Under the pieces are notes generated by a model that searched no databases, was not told the DNA's origin, and saw nothing but the letters and a program-made list of their open reading frames with translations. Below are positions 25,464 through 33,510 of a stretch of DNA of 64,000 nucleotides, one piece after another. The DNA is from Flavobacterium okayamense (GTDB taxonomy: Bacteria; Bacteroidota; Bacteroidia; Flavobacteriales; Flavobacteriaceae), in NCBI RefSeq assembly GCF_019702945.1, contig NZ_AP024749.1:1550001-1614000 (forward strand), given 5' to 3'. Each line of letters starts with the position of its first letter. Positions within the stretch are counted from its first letter, which is position 1. The position numbers were made by a program, and so were the translations under genes.

Positions 25464-26538
25464 AATTTATAACTGCATTTATTTTTTCCCAAAGTTGATT
25501 ATCAAATTCAGAGCTGGCAAATGTTGGATTTAAAGGATCTGAAACATTTCCCATTCTTACAATAACTAATTTTTTACTAGGTATTATATAAAGTTTCTGG
25601 TCATCTTTACCTAATCCGCAATACATTTCTTCAGGCGCATTAGGAATTAGTTCTCCTTGAAATTCGAATTGTGTTTGAGGTAAATGAAAGGAAGATTTAC
25701 CATTAAGCCACCACATGTAACCATAGGCTAAATTGATGCTTTGAGAAGTGTTTACAGCCTCACTTTGATATGTTTGATTGATTATTTGTTCTCCGTTCCA
25801 ATTACCATTGTTTAAAGTTAATAGTCCAAATCTTGCCATACTTCTTGTGTTGCTCCAATATACATTTTCAGAACCTGTTGGTAACCATAAGCCTGTCATT
25901 CCTATTTTGTTCTTTAATTTGGAATTAAAATAATTGTCCCAAGTCGAATTGGCAGATTGAGCTATTACGTTTTGAAGTTTAAAGAACACAGTATGGTAAG
26001 CCCATCTTGTTCCGGCGTCTGCTAAATATTCTAAATCTTCAGGATTAATACCATCATTAGTGTCATCTAATCCAGAAGTCATAGTTAATAAATGTTTGCA
26101 TGTTATTAGATTCTCTTTAGCTAAAGGTGCACTTGTCCAGCCAGTTCCTATGTAATCAGAAACTTTGTTGTTTATATTGATAAGACCTTCTTGTTGGGCA
26201 ATTCCTGAGACTGCAGTTGTTAAAGTTTTTCCAGCACTTGCCCAATACCAAGGGGTAGAACTCGTATGGCCATTAAAATAATACTCCATTACAATTTTGC
26301 CATTATGAAGAACCATGAAACTTTTAGTATTTTTTAATTCTAAAAAATCTAATAAATCTTGAATATTATTTTCATTCCAATTTAATGATGCGGGAGTTTT
26401 TGTTTCCCAAATATCACTTCCTATAGGAGGAAAATATATATTTTCTGTAATTATATTTTGATTACTTGAATTTTCATCATCATTTGAACATCCAGCTAAT
26501 ATTAATAAAGTGGAAAGTAATAATAGAATTTTTTTCAT
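25462..26538 (-). CDS. Serine hydrolase lipoprotein (class C beta-lactamase fold)
   Basis: I start at the ATG at 26538 (MKKILLLLSTLLILAGCSNDD), which gives a lipoprotein signal with lipobox LAGC. The 358-residue product has the Ser-x-x-Lys nucleophile motif in WASAGKTLTTAVSG near residue 98. The usual Y-x-N appears as YHT in RWAYHTVFFKLQNV, and a C-terminal GLGKDDQKLYIIP stands in for the K-T-G/H-x-G box. This pattern matches esterase/6-aminohexanoate-dimer hydrolase-like members rather than true beta-lactamases. The substrate is unknown; it is probably anchored in the envelope. Confidence 0.87.
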   Translation of the reverse strand: MKKILLLLSTLLILAGCSNDDENSSNQNIITENIYFPPIGSDIWETKTPASLNWNENNIQDLLDFLELKNTKSFMVLHNGKIVMEYYFNGHTSSTPWYWASAGKTLTTAVSGIAQQEGLININNKVSDYIGTGWTSAPLAKENLITCKHLLTMTSGLDDTNDGINPEDLEYLADAGTRWAYHTVFFKLQNVIAQSANSTWDNYFNSKLKNKIGMTGLWLPTGSENVYWSNTRSMARFGLLTLNNGNWNGEQIINQTYQSEAVNTSQSINLAYGYMWWLNGKSSFHLPQTQFEFQGELIPNAPEEMYCGLGKDDQKLYIIPSKKLVIVRMGNVSDPLNPTFASSEFDNQLWEKINAVIN

Positions 26539-26628
26539 AGTATAAGAGTATTTACTATTAAGACAATAAATCAAATAAAAGGTTTAATTACTAGTTAAAA
26601 ATATGTAATTTAGTTTTAAAAATAAATA

Positions 26629-27042
26629 ATGAGGTATTTTATAAGTTTCTTGTTGTTAATTCTTGTTTCTTGTCAGAAAAATATCGTAAAAAAAGATATT
26701 AATCTAATAAATGGATATTGGGAAATAGTTAAAGTTGAGTTTCCAAACGGACAAGAGAAAGTGTATAAATTTTCAGAATCAGTTGATTTTTTTAAATTAA
26801 ATGATAGTTTAAAAGGCTACAGAAAAAAACTTGTACCTCAGTTCGATGGAAAGTTTTTAACGAATGAAGTAAATGAAAAGATTTCGATTTCATTTAATGA
26901 AGATTTAGTTATGATTAATTATGCTACTGAGTTTGCTAAATGGACAGAGATAATTATGAAATTAAACGATGATGAGTTAATATTGTCAAATGAGCAAGGA
27001 ATAAATTATATTTATAAAAGAAAGAAAATAACAAATGAATAA
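26629..27042 (+). CDS. Small lipoprotein, lipocalin-like
   Basis: The 137 residues start with a lipoprotein signal (MRYFISFLLLILVSC, lipobox LVSC). The mature part opens NGYWEIVKVEFPNGQEKVYKF and continues as alternating strands, the layout of lipocalin-like small lipoproteins of Bacteroidota. Its last eight bases overlap the DUF721 start, so the two are translationally coupled. No function can be given. Confidence 0.75.
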   Translation: MRYFISFLLLILVSCQKNIVKKDINLINGYWEIVKVEFPNGQEKVYKFSESVDFFKLNDSLKGYRKKLVPQFDGKFLTNEVNEKISISFNEDLVMINYATEFAKWTEIIMKLNDDELILSNEQGINYIYKRKKITNE

Positions 27043-27331
27043 GCGTTCTTCTGAAGAAAATTCTATTTCCGATGTACTAAAATCATTTATTGAAACAAAT
27101 AAATTACAAAATGGTTTAGACAAAATAAATGTTCGTGATGCATGGAAGAATGTTATGGGGCCTGGAGTTAATAATTATACAACGGATGTAGTTTTAAAAA
27201 ATAGCACACTTTATGTTGTTTTAACGTCTGCAGTATTAAGAGAAGAGCTTTTGTATGGGAAAGAGAAAATAATTACGATTCTAAATGAAGAATTAAGAAG
27301 GGATATTATAAAAGAAATTAATTTTAAATGA
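27035..27331 (+). CDS. DUF721 (DciA-like) family protein
   Basis: The 98-residue protein matches DUF721: ISDVLKSFIETNKLQNGLDKINVRDAWKNVMGPGVNNYTTDVVLKNSTLYVVLTSAVLREEL. The W-x-x-V/I-x-G and L-x-V-x-x-x-S-x-x-x-x-x-E/Q-L core is clear. Larger relatives include DciA, the bacterial replicative helicase operator; the short Bacteroidota form usually sits beside recF. Whether it loads helicase here is inference. Confidence 0.88.
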   Translation: MNKRSSEENSISDVLKSFIETNKLQNGLDKINVRDAWKNVMGPGVNNYTTDVVLKNSTLYVVLTSAVLREELLYGKEKIITILNEELRRDIIKEINFK

Positions 27332-27362
27332 AAAATGCTTCAATTAATGAAGCATTTTTCGC
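27331..27362 (+). terminator. Terminator after DUF721 gene
   Basis: aaaaatgcttca (27331-27342) pairs with tgaagcattttt (27348-27359) around attaa. Confidence 0.8.
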
Positions 27363-27404
27363 AAACAAACTAAACCTAAATTAGGTCAAACCAAAATTTT
27401 AATA

Positions 27405-28685
27405 TTATGAGAATTGAGCGGCTTCTGTTGAATCCTTCATAGCAACCGTTGAAGCTAAACCTGAAGTAACAGCATTTTGCACTTCATCAAAATAGGTTGT
27501 TCCTACAAAGTTTTGATGTTTTACAGCTCTAAAACCTTCTGCTTGTAAAGCAAACTCTCTTTCTTGTAATTCAGAATATCCTGCCATCCCTTTTTTCTTA
27601 TAAGCTAGTGCTAATTCAAACATTGATGTGTTCAAAGCGTGGAAACCAGCCAATGTAATAAATTGGAATTTATACCCCATTTTTGCTAATTCTTCACGGA
27701 ATGTTTCCATCTCGGCTACTGATAATTTTGCTGCCCAATTAAATGATGGCGAACAATTATAAGCTAATAATTTACCAGGATATTGAGCATGAATTGCTTC
27801 AGCAAATTGTTTTGCTTGTTCTAAATCTGGAGTTGATGTTTCTAACCAAATCAAATCAGCATAAGGAGCGTATGATAAACCTCTATCAATTCCTTGTTCT
27901 AAACCTGCTTTTACGTAGTAAAATCCTTCAGTAGAACGTTCACCAGTAACAAATTTTTTATCTCTATCGTCAATGTCACTTGTTAATAAGTTGGCAGCAT
28001 CTGCATCAGTTCTTGCTACAATAAGTGTCGGAACTCCCATTACGTCAGCTGCTAAACGTGCTGCAATTAACTTATTTATAGCTTCTTGTGTTGGAACCAA
28101 AACTTTTCCGCCCAAGTGTCCACATTTTTTTGCAGATGATAATTGGTCTTCAAAATGAACTCCAGCAGCACCTGCTTCAATCATAGCTTTCATTAATTCG
28201 AATGCATTTAAATTTCCGCCAAAGCCTGCTTCAGCATCGGCAACAATTGGTACTAAATAATCTTTTTTATTTACAATTTTATTAACCGATTGAATTTGGT
28301 CGGCACGTAATAAAGCATTATTAATGCGTTTTACTACCATAGGAACGCTATTCACAGGATACAAAGATTGATCAGGATACATTTCTCCCGCGATATTTGC
28401 ATCTGCTGCAACTTGCCAACCACTTAAATAAATAGCTTCTAATCCTGCTTCCACTTCTTGAATTGCTTGATTGCCAGTTAATGCGCCTAAGCCAGCAACC
28501 CATTCTTGGTTGTTTAATTTGTGCCATAAAATTTCAGCACCTCTTTTCGCAATACTATATTCAATTTGGTAAGAGCCTTGCAATTCAATTACTTTTTCAG
28601 CTGTATAAGTTCTTTCGATACCTTTCCATCTTGGATTTGTTGTCCAATCTGTTACCAATGCTTGAATTCTTTCTTGTGTTTTCAT
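27405..28685 (-). CDS. aceA: Isocitrate lyase
   Basis: I start at the ATG at 28685 ([28 protein letters not shown]), a typical isocitrate lyase N-terminus; the in-frame ATG 23 codons upstream lies in the intercistronic repeat. The product is 426 residues with the catalytic Cys in KKCGHLGG near 190, plus [15 protein letters not shown] and HFEDQLSS. It splits isocitrate into glyoxylate and succinate. With aceB upstream on the same strand it forms an aceBA operon that allows growth on acetate and fatty acids. Confidence 0.97.
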   Translation of the reverse strand: MKTQERIQALVTDWTTNPRWKGIERTYTAEKVIELQGSYQIEYSIAKRGAEILWHKLNNQEWVAGLGALTGNQAIQEVEAGLEAIYLSGWQVAADANIAGEMYPDQSLYPVNSVPMVVKRINNALLRADQIQSVNKIVNKKDYLVPIVADAEAGFGGNLNAFELMKAMIEAGAAGVHFEDQLSSAKKCGHLGGKVLVPTQEAINKLIAARLAADVMGVPTLIVARTDADAANLLTSDIDDRDKKFVTGERSTEGFYYVKAGLEQGIDRGLSYAPYADLIWLETSTPDLEQAKQFAEAIHAQYPGKLLAYNCSPSFNWAAKLSVAEMETFREELAKMGYKFQFITLAGFHALNTSMFELALAYKKKGMAGYSELQEREFALQAEGFRAVKHQNFVGTTYFDEVQNAVTSGLASTVAMKDSTEAAQFS

Positions 28686-28735
28686 AATTTTGTATTCTTG
28701 TTTAATAGTTATGTGAGTAATTATTGAATGTTGAG

Positions 28736-28768
28736 CTGTCGGATGTTGCCGCATCCGGCAGTTTTTTT
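28736..28768. repeat. GC-rich inverted repeat between aceB and aceA
   Basis: ctgtcggatg (28736-28745) pairs with catccggcag (28752-28761), with one G-T pair, and lies five bases past the aceB stop. On the mRNA there is no U-tract after it, so it is not a normal terminator for the operon. A T-run follows on the plus strand. It may set the aceB to aceA mRNA ratio. Confidence 0.7.
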
Positions 28769-30347
28769 ATTGTATATGTTCGTAAGCTTTTAAGGTTAAA
28801 AATTCGTCTAAAGTTTCGCTTAAAATCATCTCGGTAAATAGTTCGGTTGCTAATTCAAATTTTCCATTTTTATATCTTTCTGTTCCAACATATTCTTTTA
28901 TTTTGGACAATTCTTCAGGAATAAATTTTCTATATAAATCTGCTGAACAAGTAGTTCCATTGTCTAGTATAACTTTCTTATTTAGCCAATGCCATAATTG
29001 TGCTCTTGAAATTTCTGCCGTAGCGGCATCTTCCATTAAGTTGTATAAAGCAGCTGCACCTACACCCATCAACCATGATTCTATGTAAAGAATTCCAACA
29101 TTTATATTTTTTCGAACGCCATTTTCGGTTACTGTTCCTTTTGGTAATTCTAATAGTTGTGCTTCTGTTATGTTTAGTTCGTTACGTTTAATATGCATTT
29201 GATTTTTGGTCAGCATATTTTCATTAAAAACTTTCATAGCAACTGGAACTAAAGCTGGATGCGCTACCCAAGTGCCATCGTGACCATTTTTTACTTCACG
29301 TTCTTTATCGGCTATAACTTTATTAAATGCAATTTTATTTGCTTCGTCATCATTTTTAATTGGAATTTGAGCTGCCATTCCGCCAATGGCCAAAACATTT
29401 CTTTTATGGCAAACTTGGATAACACGAAGTGAATACGCATTCATAAACGGACTTGTCATAGTAACTTGATCGCGATCTGGCACTAAAAAGTTTGATTGTT
29501 GATTTAATTTTTTAATGTATGAAAATATGTAATCCCAACGTCCGCAATTTAATCCTGCCATGTGGTCTTTTAATTCATAAATAATTTCGTCTAATTGAAA
29601 ACTAGCGGTTATGGTTTCTATTAAAACAGTTGCTTTAATTGTTTTTTGATGAATTTTTAAAAATTCTTGTGCAAATACAAAAACATCATTCCACCATCTC
29701 GCTTCTTCATAATGTTCCAATTTTGGTAAATAAAAAAATGGAGCTAAACCTTGTTTTAGTAAATTATGTGCATTATGAAAAAAGTATATTCCAAAATCGA
29801 CTAATGCACCTGATAGTTTTTCACCATCAATTTCTAAATTTTTTTCATCTAAATGTAAACCACGTGGTCTTACTAATAAAGTTGCGGTTTCTTCGTTAAG
29901 TTCATATTTCTTGCCGTTTTGTTCTAAACTAATGGTTTTATTAATAGCATCTTTTAAGTTTTGTTGGCCTTCCATTAAATTGTCCCAAGTAGGAGAGCAG
30001 CTGTCTTCAAAATCAGCCATAAAAACTTTTGCACCTGAGTTAAGGGCGTTAATAACCATTTTACGATCAACTGGTCCTGTAATTTCGACCCTTCTATCTA
30101 ATAATATTTCTGGAATTGGAGCGGCAGTCCATTCACTTTCTCTTATAGATTTTGTTTCTTTCAAGAAAGAAGGAACCTCGCCTGAATTAAATCTTTTTTG
30201 CTCTTTGTTTCTATTTTCTAGTAACTCTAAACGTCTATGATTAAATTTTAGATGAAGTGTTTCTATAAAAGCTAAAGCTTCTTCATTTAGAATATTTAAA
30301 TATTTATTTTCAGTTTTAATTTGAATGTTTTGAACTGATGTTTCCAT
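28767..30347 (-). CDS. aceB: Malate synthase A
   Basis: I start at the ATG at 30347 (METSVQNIQIKTENKYL) rather than 23 codons upstream, where the frame crosses the promoter region. The 526-residue protein is a short-form (A) malate synthase: VDRKMVINALNSGAKVFMADFEDS, LVRPRGLHLDEKN, ETITASFQLDEIIYEL, AGLNCGRWDYIFSYIKKL and the C-terminal IESWLMGVGAAALYNLMEDAATAEISR region are present. It condenses glyoxylate and acetyl-CoA. Expression is probably under the divergent RamB/ScfR-type regulator. Confidence 0.97.
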   Translation of the reverse strand: METSVQNIQIKTENKYLNILNEEALAFIETLHLKFNHRRLELLENRNKEQKRFNSGEVPSFLKETKSIRESEWTAAPIPEILLDRRVEITGPVDRKMVINALNSGAKVFMADFEDSCSPTWDNLMEGQQNLKDAINKTISLEQNGKKYELNEETATLLVRPRGLHLDEKNLEIDGEKLSGALVDFGIYFFHNAHNLLKQGLAPFFYLPKLEHYEEARWWNDVFVFAQEFLKIHQKTIKATVLIETITASFQLDEIIYELKDHMAGLNCGRWDYIFSYIKKLNQQSNFLVPDRDQVTMTSPFMNAYSLRVIQVCHKRNVLAIGGMAAQIPIKNDDEANKIAFNKVIADKEREVKNGHDGTWVAHPALVPVAMKVFNENMLTKNQMHIKRNELNITEAQLLELPKGTVTENGVRKNINVGILYIESWLMGVGAAALYNLMEDAATAEISRAQLWHWLNKKVILDNGTTCSADLYRKFIPEELSKIKEYVGTERYKNGKFELATELFTEMILSETLDEFLTLKAYEHIQ

Positions 30348-30402
30348 AAGTATTTGTTTTTGATTCCGATACAATATTATAAAATTAAAAAATACAAAAC
30401 AA

Positions 30403-30467
30403 GCGAACGTTCGCAAAAATGTAAAAAAAGTATAAAAATTGTTTTTCGCAAAAATGTATTATCTTTG
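30403..30467. promoter_or_regulatory. Divergent aceB/regulator promoter with repeated operator motif
   Basis: The 14-mer ttcgcaaaaatgta occurs at 30410-30423 and exactly again at 30445-30458. The first copy is fused to the perfect palindrome gcgaacgttcgc (30403-30414). The second lies between a TTG (30439-30441) and TATCTTTG (30460-30467), 18 bases apart, the likely promoter of the regulator. The core TTCGCAAA is close to the TTTGCAAA motif I recall for corynebacterial RamB. Confidence 0.65.
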
Positions 30468-30526
30468 TTTTGCTAAGTAAAATAGAGCCTTCGTTAAATT
30501 TTTGTTTGCCTAAAAAAAATAATAAA

Positions 30527-32005
30527 ATGATTGAAGAGGAATATATTCGATTAATTTTTGGTTTAAAAATGAAGCAAATTCGTTCTGATAAGAATTTGTC
30601 TTTATTTGGTTTGGCTAAACTTACAGGTTTGTCAAAATCGTATTTAAATGAAATTGAAAAAGGTAAAAAATATCCAAAACGTGATAAAATTGTAATCTTA
30701 GCCGATGCTTTAGAAACTAATTACGATAATATGGTTTCTTTAAAACTCGATAAAAATTTAGCGCCAATTGGAGAAATTCTTCAATCAAAAATTTTGAAAG
30801 AAATCCCTTTGGATATTTTTGGGATTAAAGAAAGTGATTTGATAGATATTATAGCTGAAGCACCTTTAAAAGTAAACGCATTTATTAGTACACTTTTTGA
30901 AATTGCTAAACATTATAATTTAACTCGTGAAAGTTTCTTTTTAGCAGCGTTACGTTCTTACCAGGAAGCGCATAACAATTATTTTGAAGAAATTGAAAAT
31001 CAAGTAGAAAAATTTGCAAAGGCTTATTCTATTGATTTGTCAAAGCGATTGCAAGTTTCTGATTTAGAAGAAATTTTGATTGAAGAATATGGTTATACGA
31101 TTAATAACGAGGAGTTAACCCAACATAAAGAATTGAATAATTTACGTTCTGTTTATGTTCCGAGTTCAAAAACTTTATTGGTTTCATCTGAAACTGATGA
31201 TTCACAGCGATTGTTTATTTATGCTAAAGAAATTGCATATAACTTTTTAAATATTTCAGATAGGTTATTTACTTTTTCTTGGATAAAGTTTGAAAGCTTT
31301 GATCAGGTTTTAAACAATTTCTTAGCTTCTTACTTTGCTGGTGCATTATTAATTCCGAGAAAAGAATTAGTTGAAACTTTGAAAGAATATTTTGAAAAAC
31401 AGGAGTTTACGAATGGTGCTTTTCAAAAAATGATGCATCGATTTACTGATTCTCCTGAGACTTTTTTTCAAAGATTAACTAATATTTTGCCAAAGGATTT
31501 TAATTTAAAAAATATATTCTTTTTACGATTTGCATATAAACCTCAAAGAGAATATCAATTAACTAAGGAATTACATATTACTAATTTATTGGAACCACAT
31601 GCAAACGAAAGAAATGAACATTATTGTAGAAGATGGGTTTCTATTCGAACATTAGGAGAAATTGCAAATAATAATTCCGATAAAGAAGTTTTTGATGCTC
31701 AAGTTTCGTCTTATGTTCATACAGATAATGAATATTTCGTACTTTCTTCTGCTACAAGAGATCCATTTAGAAGTGGTTATTATAGGAGTATTGCCTTAGG
31801 AATTATGATTTCAGCACATTCTACAAGCAAAATTTCATTTTTAGGTAGCGAAAAGTTAAAACGAAATAAAGTTGGAGTTACCTGTGAGACTTGTGCAATT
31901 TTAGATTGTAAAGAAAGAGTAGCGCCGCCAAGAACTTTGGAGCGAAAAGAACGTTTTTTAAAGACCGATCAAATTGTTCAGGATATTATGGAAAAATATA
32001 AATAA
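30527..32005 (+). CDS. RamB/ScfR-type regulator of acetate and fatty acid metabolism
   Basis: I start at the ATG at 30527 (MIEEEYIRLIFGLKMKQIRSD); the in-frame TTG upstream overlaps the promoter. The 492 residues have an XRE HTH (about 8-65; LSLFGLAKLTGLSKSYLNEIEKG), a middle region of IrrE/ImmA-like type (about 140-290), and the ScfR C-terminal domain (about 330-492) with clustered Cys in GVTCETCAILDCKERVAPP. Relatives such as RamB bind acyl-CoA-type signals and control the glyoxylate shunt. Divergence from aceBA supports that role. The middle domain has no HExxH, so no protease activity is expected. Confidence 0.88.
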   Translation: MIEEEYIRLIFGLKMKQIRSDKNLSLFGLAKLTGLSKSYLNEIEKGKKYPKRDKIVILADALETNYDNMVSLKLDKNLAPIGEILQSKILKEIPLDIFGIKESDLIDIIAEAPLKVNAFISTLFEIAKHYNLTRESFFLAALRSYQEAHNNYFEEIENQVEKFAKAYSIDLSKRLQVSDLEEILIEEYGYTINNEELTQHKELNNLRSVYVPSSKTLLVSSETDDSQRLFIYAKEIAYNFLNISDRLFTFSWIKFESFDQVLNNFLASYFAGALLIPRKELVETLKEYFEKQEFTNGAFQKMMHRFTDSPETFFQRLTNILPKDFNLKNIFFLRFAYKPQREYQLTKELHITNLLEPHANERNEHYCRRWVSIRTLGEIANNNSDKEVFDAQVSSYVHTDNEYFVLSSATRDPFRSGYYRSIALGIMISAHSTSKISFLGSEKLKRNKVGVTCETCAILDCKERVAPPRTLERKERFLKTDQIVQDIMEKYK

Positions 32006-32037
32006 AAAAAATCCGCTTTAAAAGCGGATTTTTTTAT
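32006..32037. terminator. Bidirectional terminator between regulator and ndk
   Basis: aaatccgctt (about 32009-32019) pairs with aagcggattt around ta, with A- and T-tracts outside. It separates two convergent genes. Confidence 0.85.
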
Positions 32038-32051
32038 GATGTTTTATTTTA

Positions 32052-32471
32052 TTAGAACATTTCTCTTCCTGCGAAGTGGAATGCACCTTCAATAGCAGCA
32101 TTTTCATCAGAATCTGAACCGTGAACTGCATTTTCTCCGATAGAAGTTGCATATTTTTTACGGATAGTTCCTTCTGCAGCTTCTGCAGGGTTTGTAGCAC
32201 CAATTAATGCACGGAAATCTTCAACTGCGTTGTCTTTTTCTAAGATTGCAGCAACAATTGGACCTCTTGTCATAAATTCTACTAATTCTCCGAAGAAAGG
32301 TCTTTCTGCGTGAACTGCATAAAATTTTTGAGCATCAGCAACTGTTAATTGCGTTAATTTCATTGCTACGATTCTGAAACCACCTTCAGTAATCATATTT
32401 AAAATTCCACCGATGTGTCCTTTTTCAACAGCATCTGGCTTAATCATTGTAAATGTTCTATTACTTGCCAT
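32052..32471 (-). CDS. ndk: Nucleoside diphosphate kinase
   Basis: The 139-residue enzyme transfers the gamma-phosphate from ATP to NDPs. [18 protein letters not shown] at the start and His117 in the ENAVHGSDS active-site motif are conserved. It is monocistronic with a very good promoter just upstream, giving a leader of about 12 bases, and it ends at a shared terminator. Confidence 0.99.
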   Translation of the reverse strand: MASNRTFTMIKPDAVEKGHIGGILNMITEGGFRIVAMKLTQLTVADAQKFYAVHAERPFFGELVEFMTRGPIVAAILEKDNAVEDFRALIGATNPAEAAEGTIRKKYATSIGENAVHGSDSDENAAIEGAFHFAGREMF

Positions 32472-32487
32472 TTTTTTAAATTTTGTG

Positions 32488-32517
32488 CAAAGGTAATATT
32501 TTGCAGTCTAAAAACAA
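32488..32517 (-). promoter_or_regulatory. ndk promoter
   Basis: On minus, TTG (caa at 32515-32517), a 19-base spacer, then TACCTTTG (caaaggta at 32488-32495). This is the cleanest Bacteroidota-type promoter in the window. Confidence 0.75.
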
Positions 32518-32527
32518 GGTTTTTTAA

Positions 32528-33358
32528 TTATTCTTTGATAGTTCTGGCAACTCTAAATCCGTAAAACTCATGCGTTTTGTTTGGTAAAGTTGAAATTCTA
32601 TTCGCAGGACGTAAATAATTAACATGACTATCCCATGAACCACCTCTTACAGATCTTCTTTCCCCCATTTCTGGTCCTTTAGGGTTGTTTCCATTTTCAA
32701 TTTTATAATAGTCTTTATTGTACCAATCCCAACACCATTCCCAAACATTTCCACTCATATCGAAAACACCAATTTCATTTGGCAATTTAGTTCCAATTGT
32801 GTGAGGAGATTTTTTGCTAATTTTTTTGTGCCAAGCTACATCGTCAGCATTATCGCTACCGCTATAACGAGTTTTTTTACTTTTGTTTCCACCTTTTGCA
32901 GCATATTCCCATTCTGCTTCAGTAGGTAAACGGTAACCGTTTGCTTTAAAATCACAAACATAATTTGGACCTCTCTTAGAGTAAACAGGTTGTAATTTTT
33001 CTTTTTTACTTAACCAATTACAATAAGCAATTGCCTGTTCCCAAGTAATGTTGTTGATTGGGTAATTGTCTTTCCAACCCCATTCTGGTGTTTCAGGCAT
33101 TTTTAAACGGTTAGCTTTTGTAAACTGTTTCCATTCCCAAACTGTAACTTCAAATTTGCTTAATTCAAATGATTTTACAGTTACATCGTGTTCTTTTTGT
33201 TCATCGTTTTCAGCTGCTACATCATTATCCTTAGAACCCATTTTAAATGTTCCTCCCTCAACTTTTACCATATGATTTTGAGCAAAAGTAATGTTTGAAA
33301 AAATTAATAGAGATAAAGCAATTAGTGCTTTTTTGAAAGTTAAAGTAATTTTTTGCAT
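32528..33358 (-). CDS. SUMF1/FGE-fold exported protein without catalytic cysteines
   Basis: The 276 residues start with a signal peptide (cleavage near NITFAQ). The rest is one formylglycine-generating-enzyme-type domain: VEGGTFKMGS, PINNITWEQAIAYCNWLS, YRLPTEAEWEYAAKGG, GNVWEWCWDWY, RSVRGGSWDSHVNYLRPANRI, FYGFRVART. True FGEs carry two catalytic Cys near the RGGS...R motif; here that stretch has none, so sulfatase activation is unlikely. Relatives in this phylum include the gliding proteins GldJ and GldK, but this one is shorter and not a lipoprotein. It is probably a periplasmic structural or binding protein. Confidence 0.87.
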   Translation of the reverse strand: MQKITLTFKKALIALSLLIFSNITFAQNHMVKVEGGTFKMGSKDNDVAAENDEQKEHDVTVKSFELSKFEVTVWEWKQFTKANRLKMPETPEWGWKDNYPINNITWEQAIAYCNWLSKKEKLQPVYSKRGPNYVCDFKANGYRLPTEAEWEYAAKGGNKSKKTRYSGSDNADDVAWHKKISKKSPHTIGTKLPNEIGVFDMSGNVWEWCWDWYNKDYYKIENGNNPKGPEMGERRSVRGGSWDSHVNYLRPANRISTLPNKTHEFYGFRVARTIKE

Positions 33359-33387
33359 GGTTATGAAAATGTTAAAAATTTCGGGTG

Positions 33388-33416
33388 CAAAGATAATTAA
33401 AATTTAACATTTTCAA
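33388..33416 (-). promoter_or_regulatory. Promoter of SUMF1-fold gene
   Basis: On minus, TTG (caa at 33414-33416), 18 bases, then TATCTTTG (caaagata at 33388-33395). The leader is about 25 bases. Confidence 0.7.
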
Positions 33417-33510
33417 ATTTTTTTGTTTAAAATATAAAAAAAACGACTTTTTAGTAAGAAAAATTAAATTAAAAGTGTTTTTTATCGATAAAAGTTGCAT
33501 TTCATCGATT

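Noticed and set aside
25462-26538. Serine hydrolase as an antibiotic-resistance beta-lactamase
   Set aside because: The Y-x-N box is replaced and the third box differs; closer to esterase-type members of the fold. No resistance context.
27357-27369. ttcgcaaac near the aceA 3' end as a further regulator site
   Set aside because: It lies downstream of aceA next to a terminator, matches only part of the motif and has no promoter beside it.
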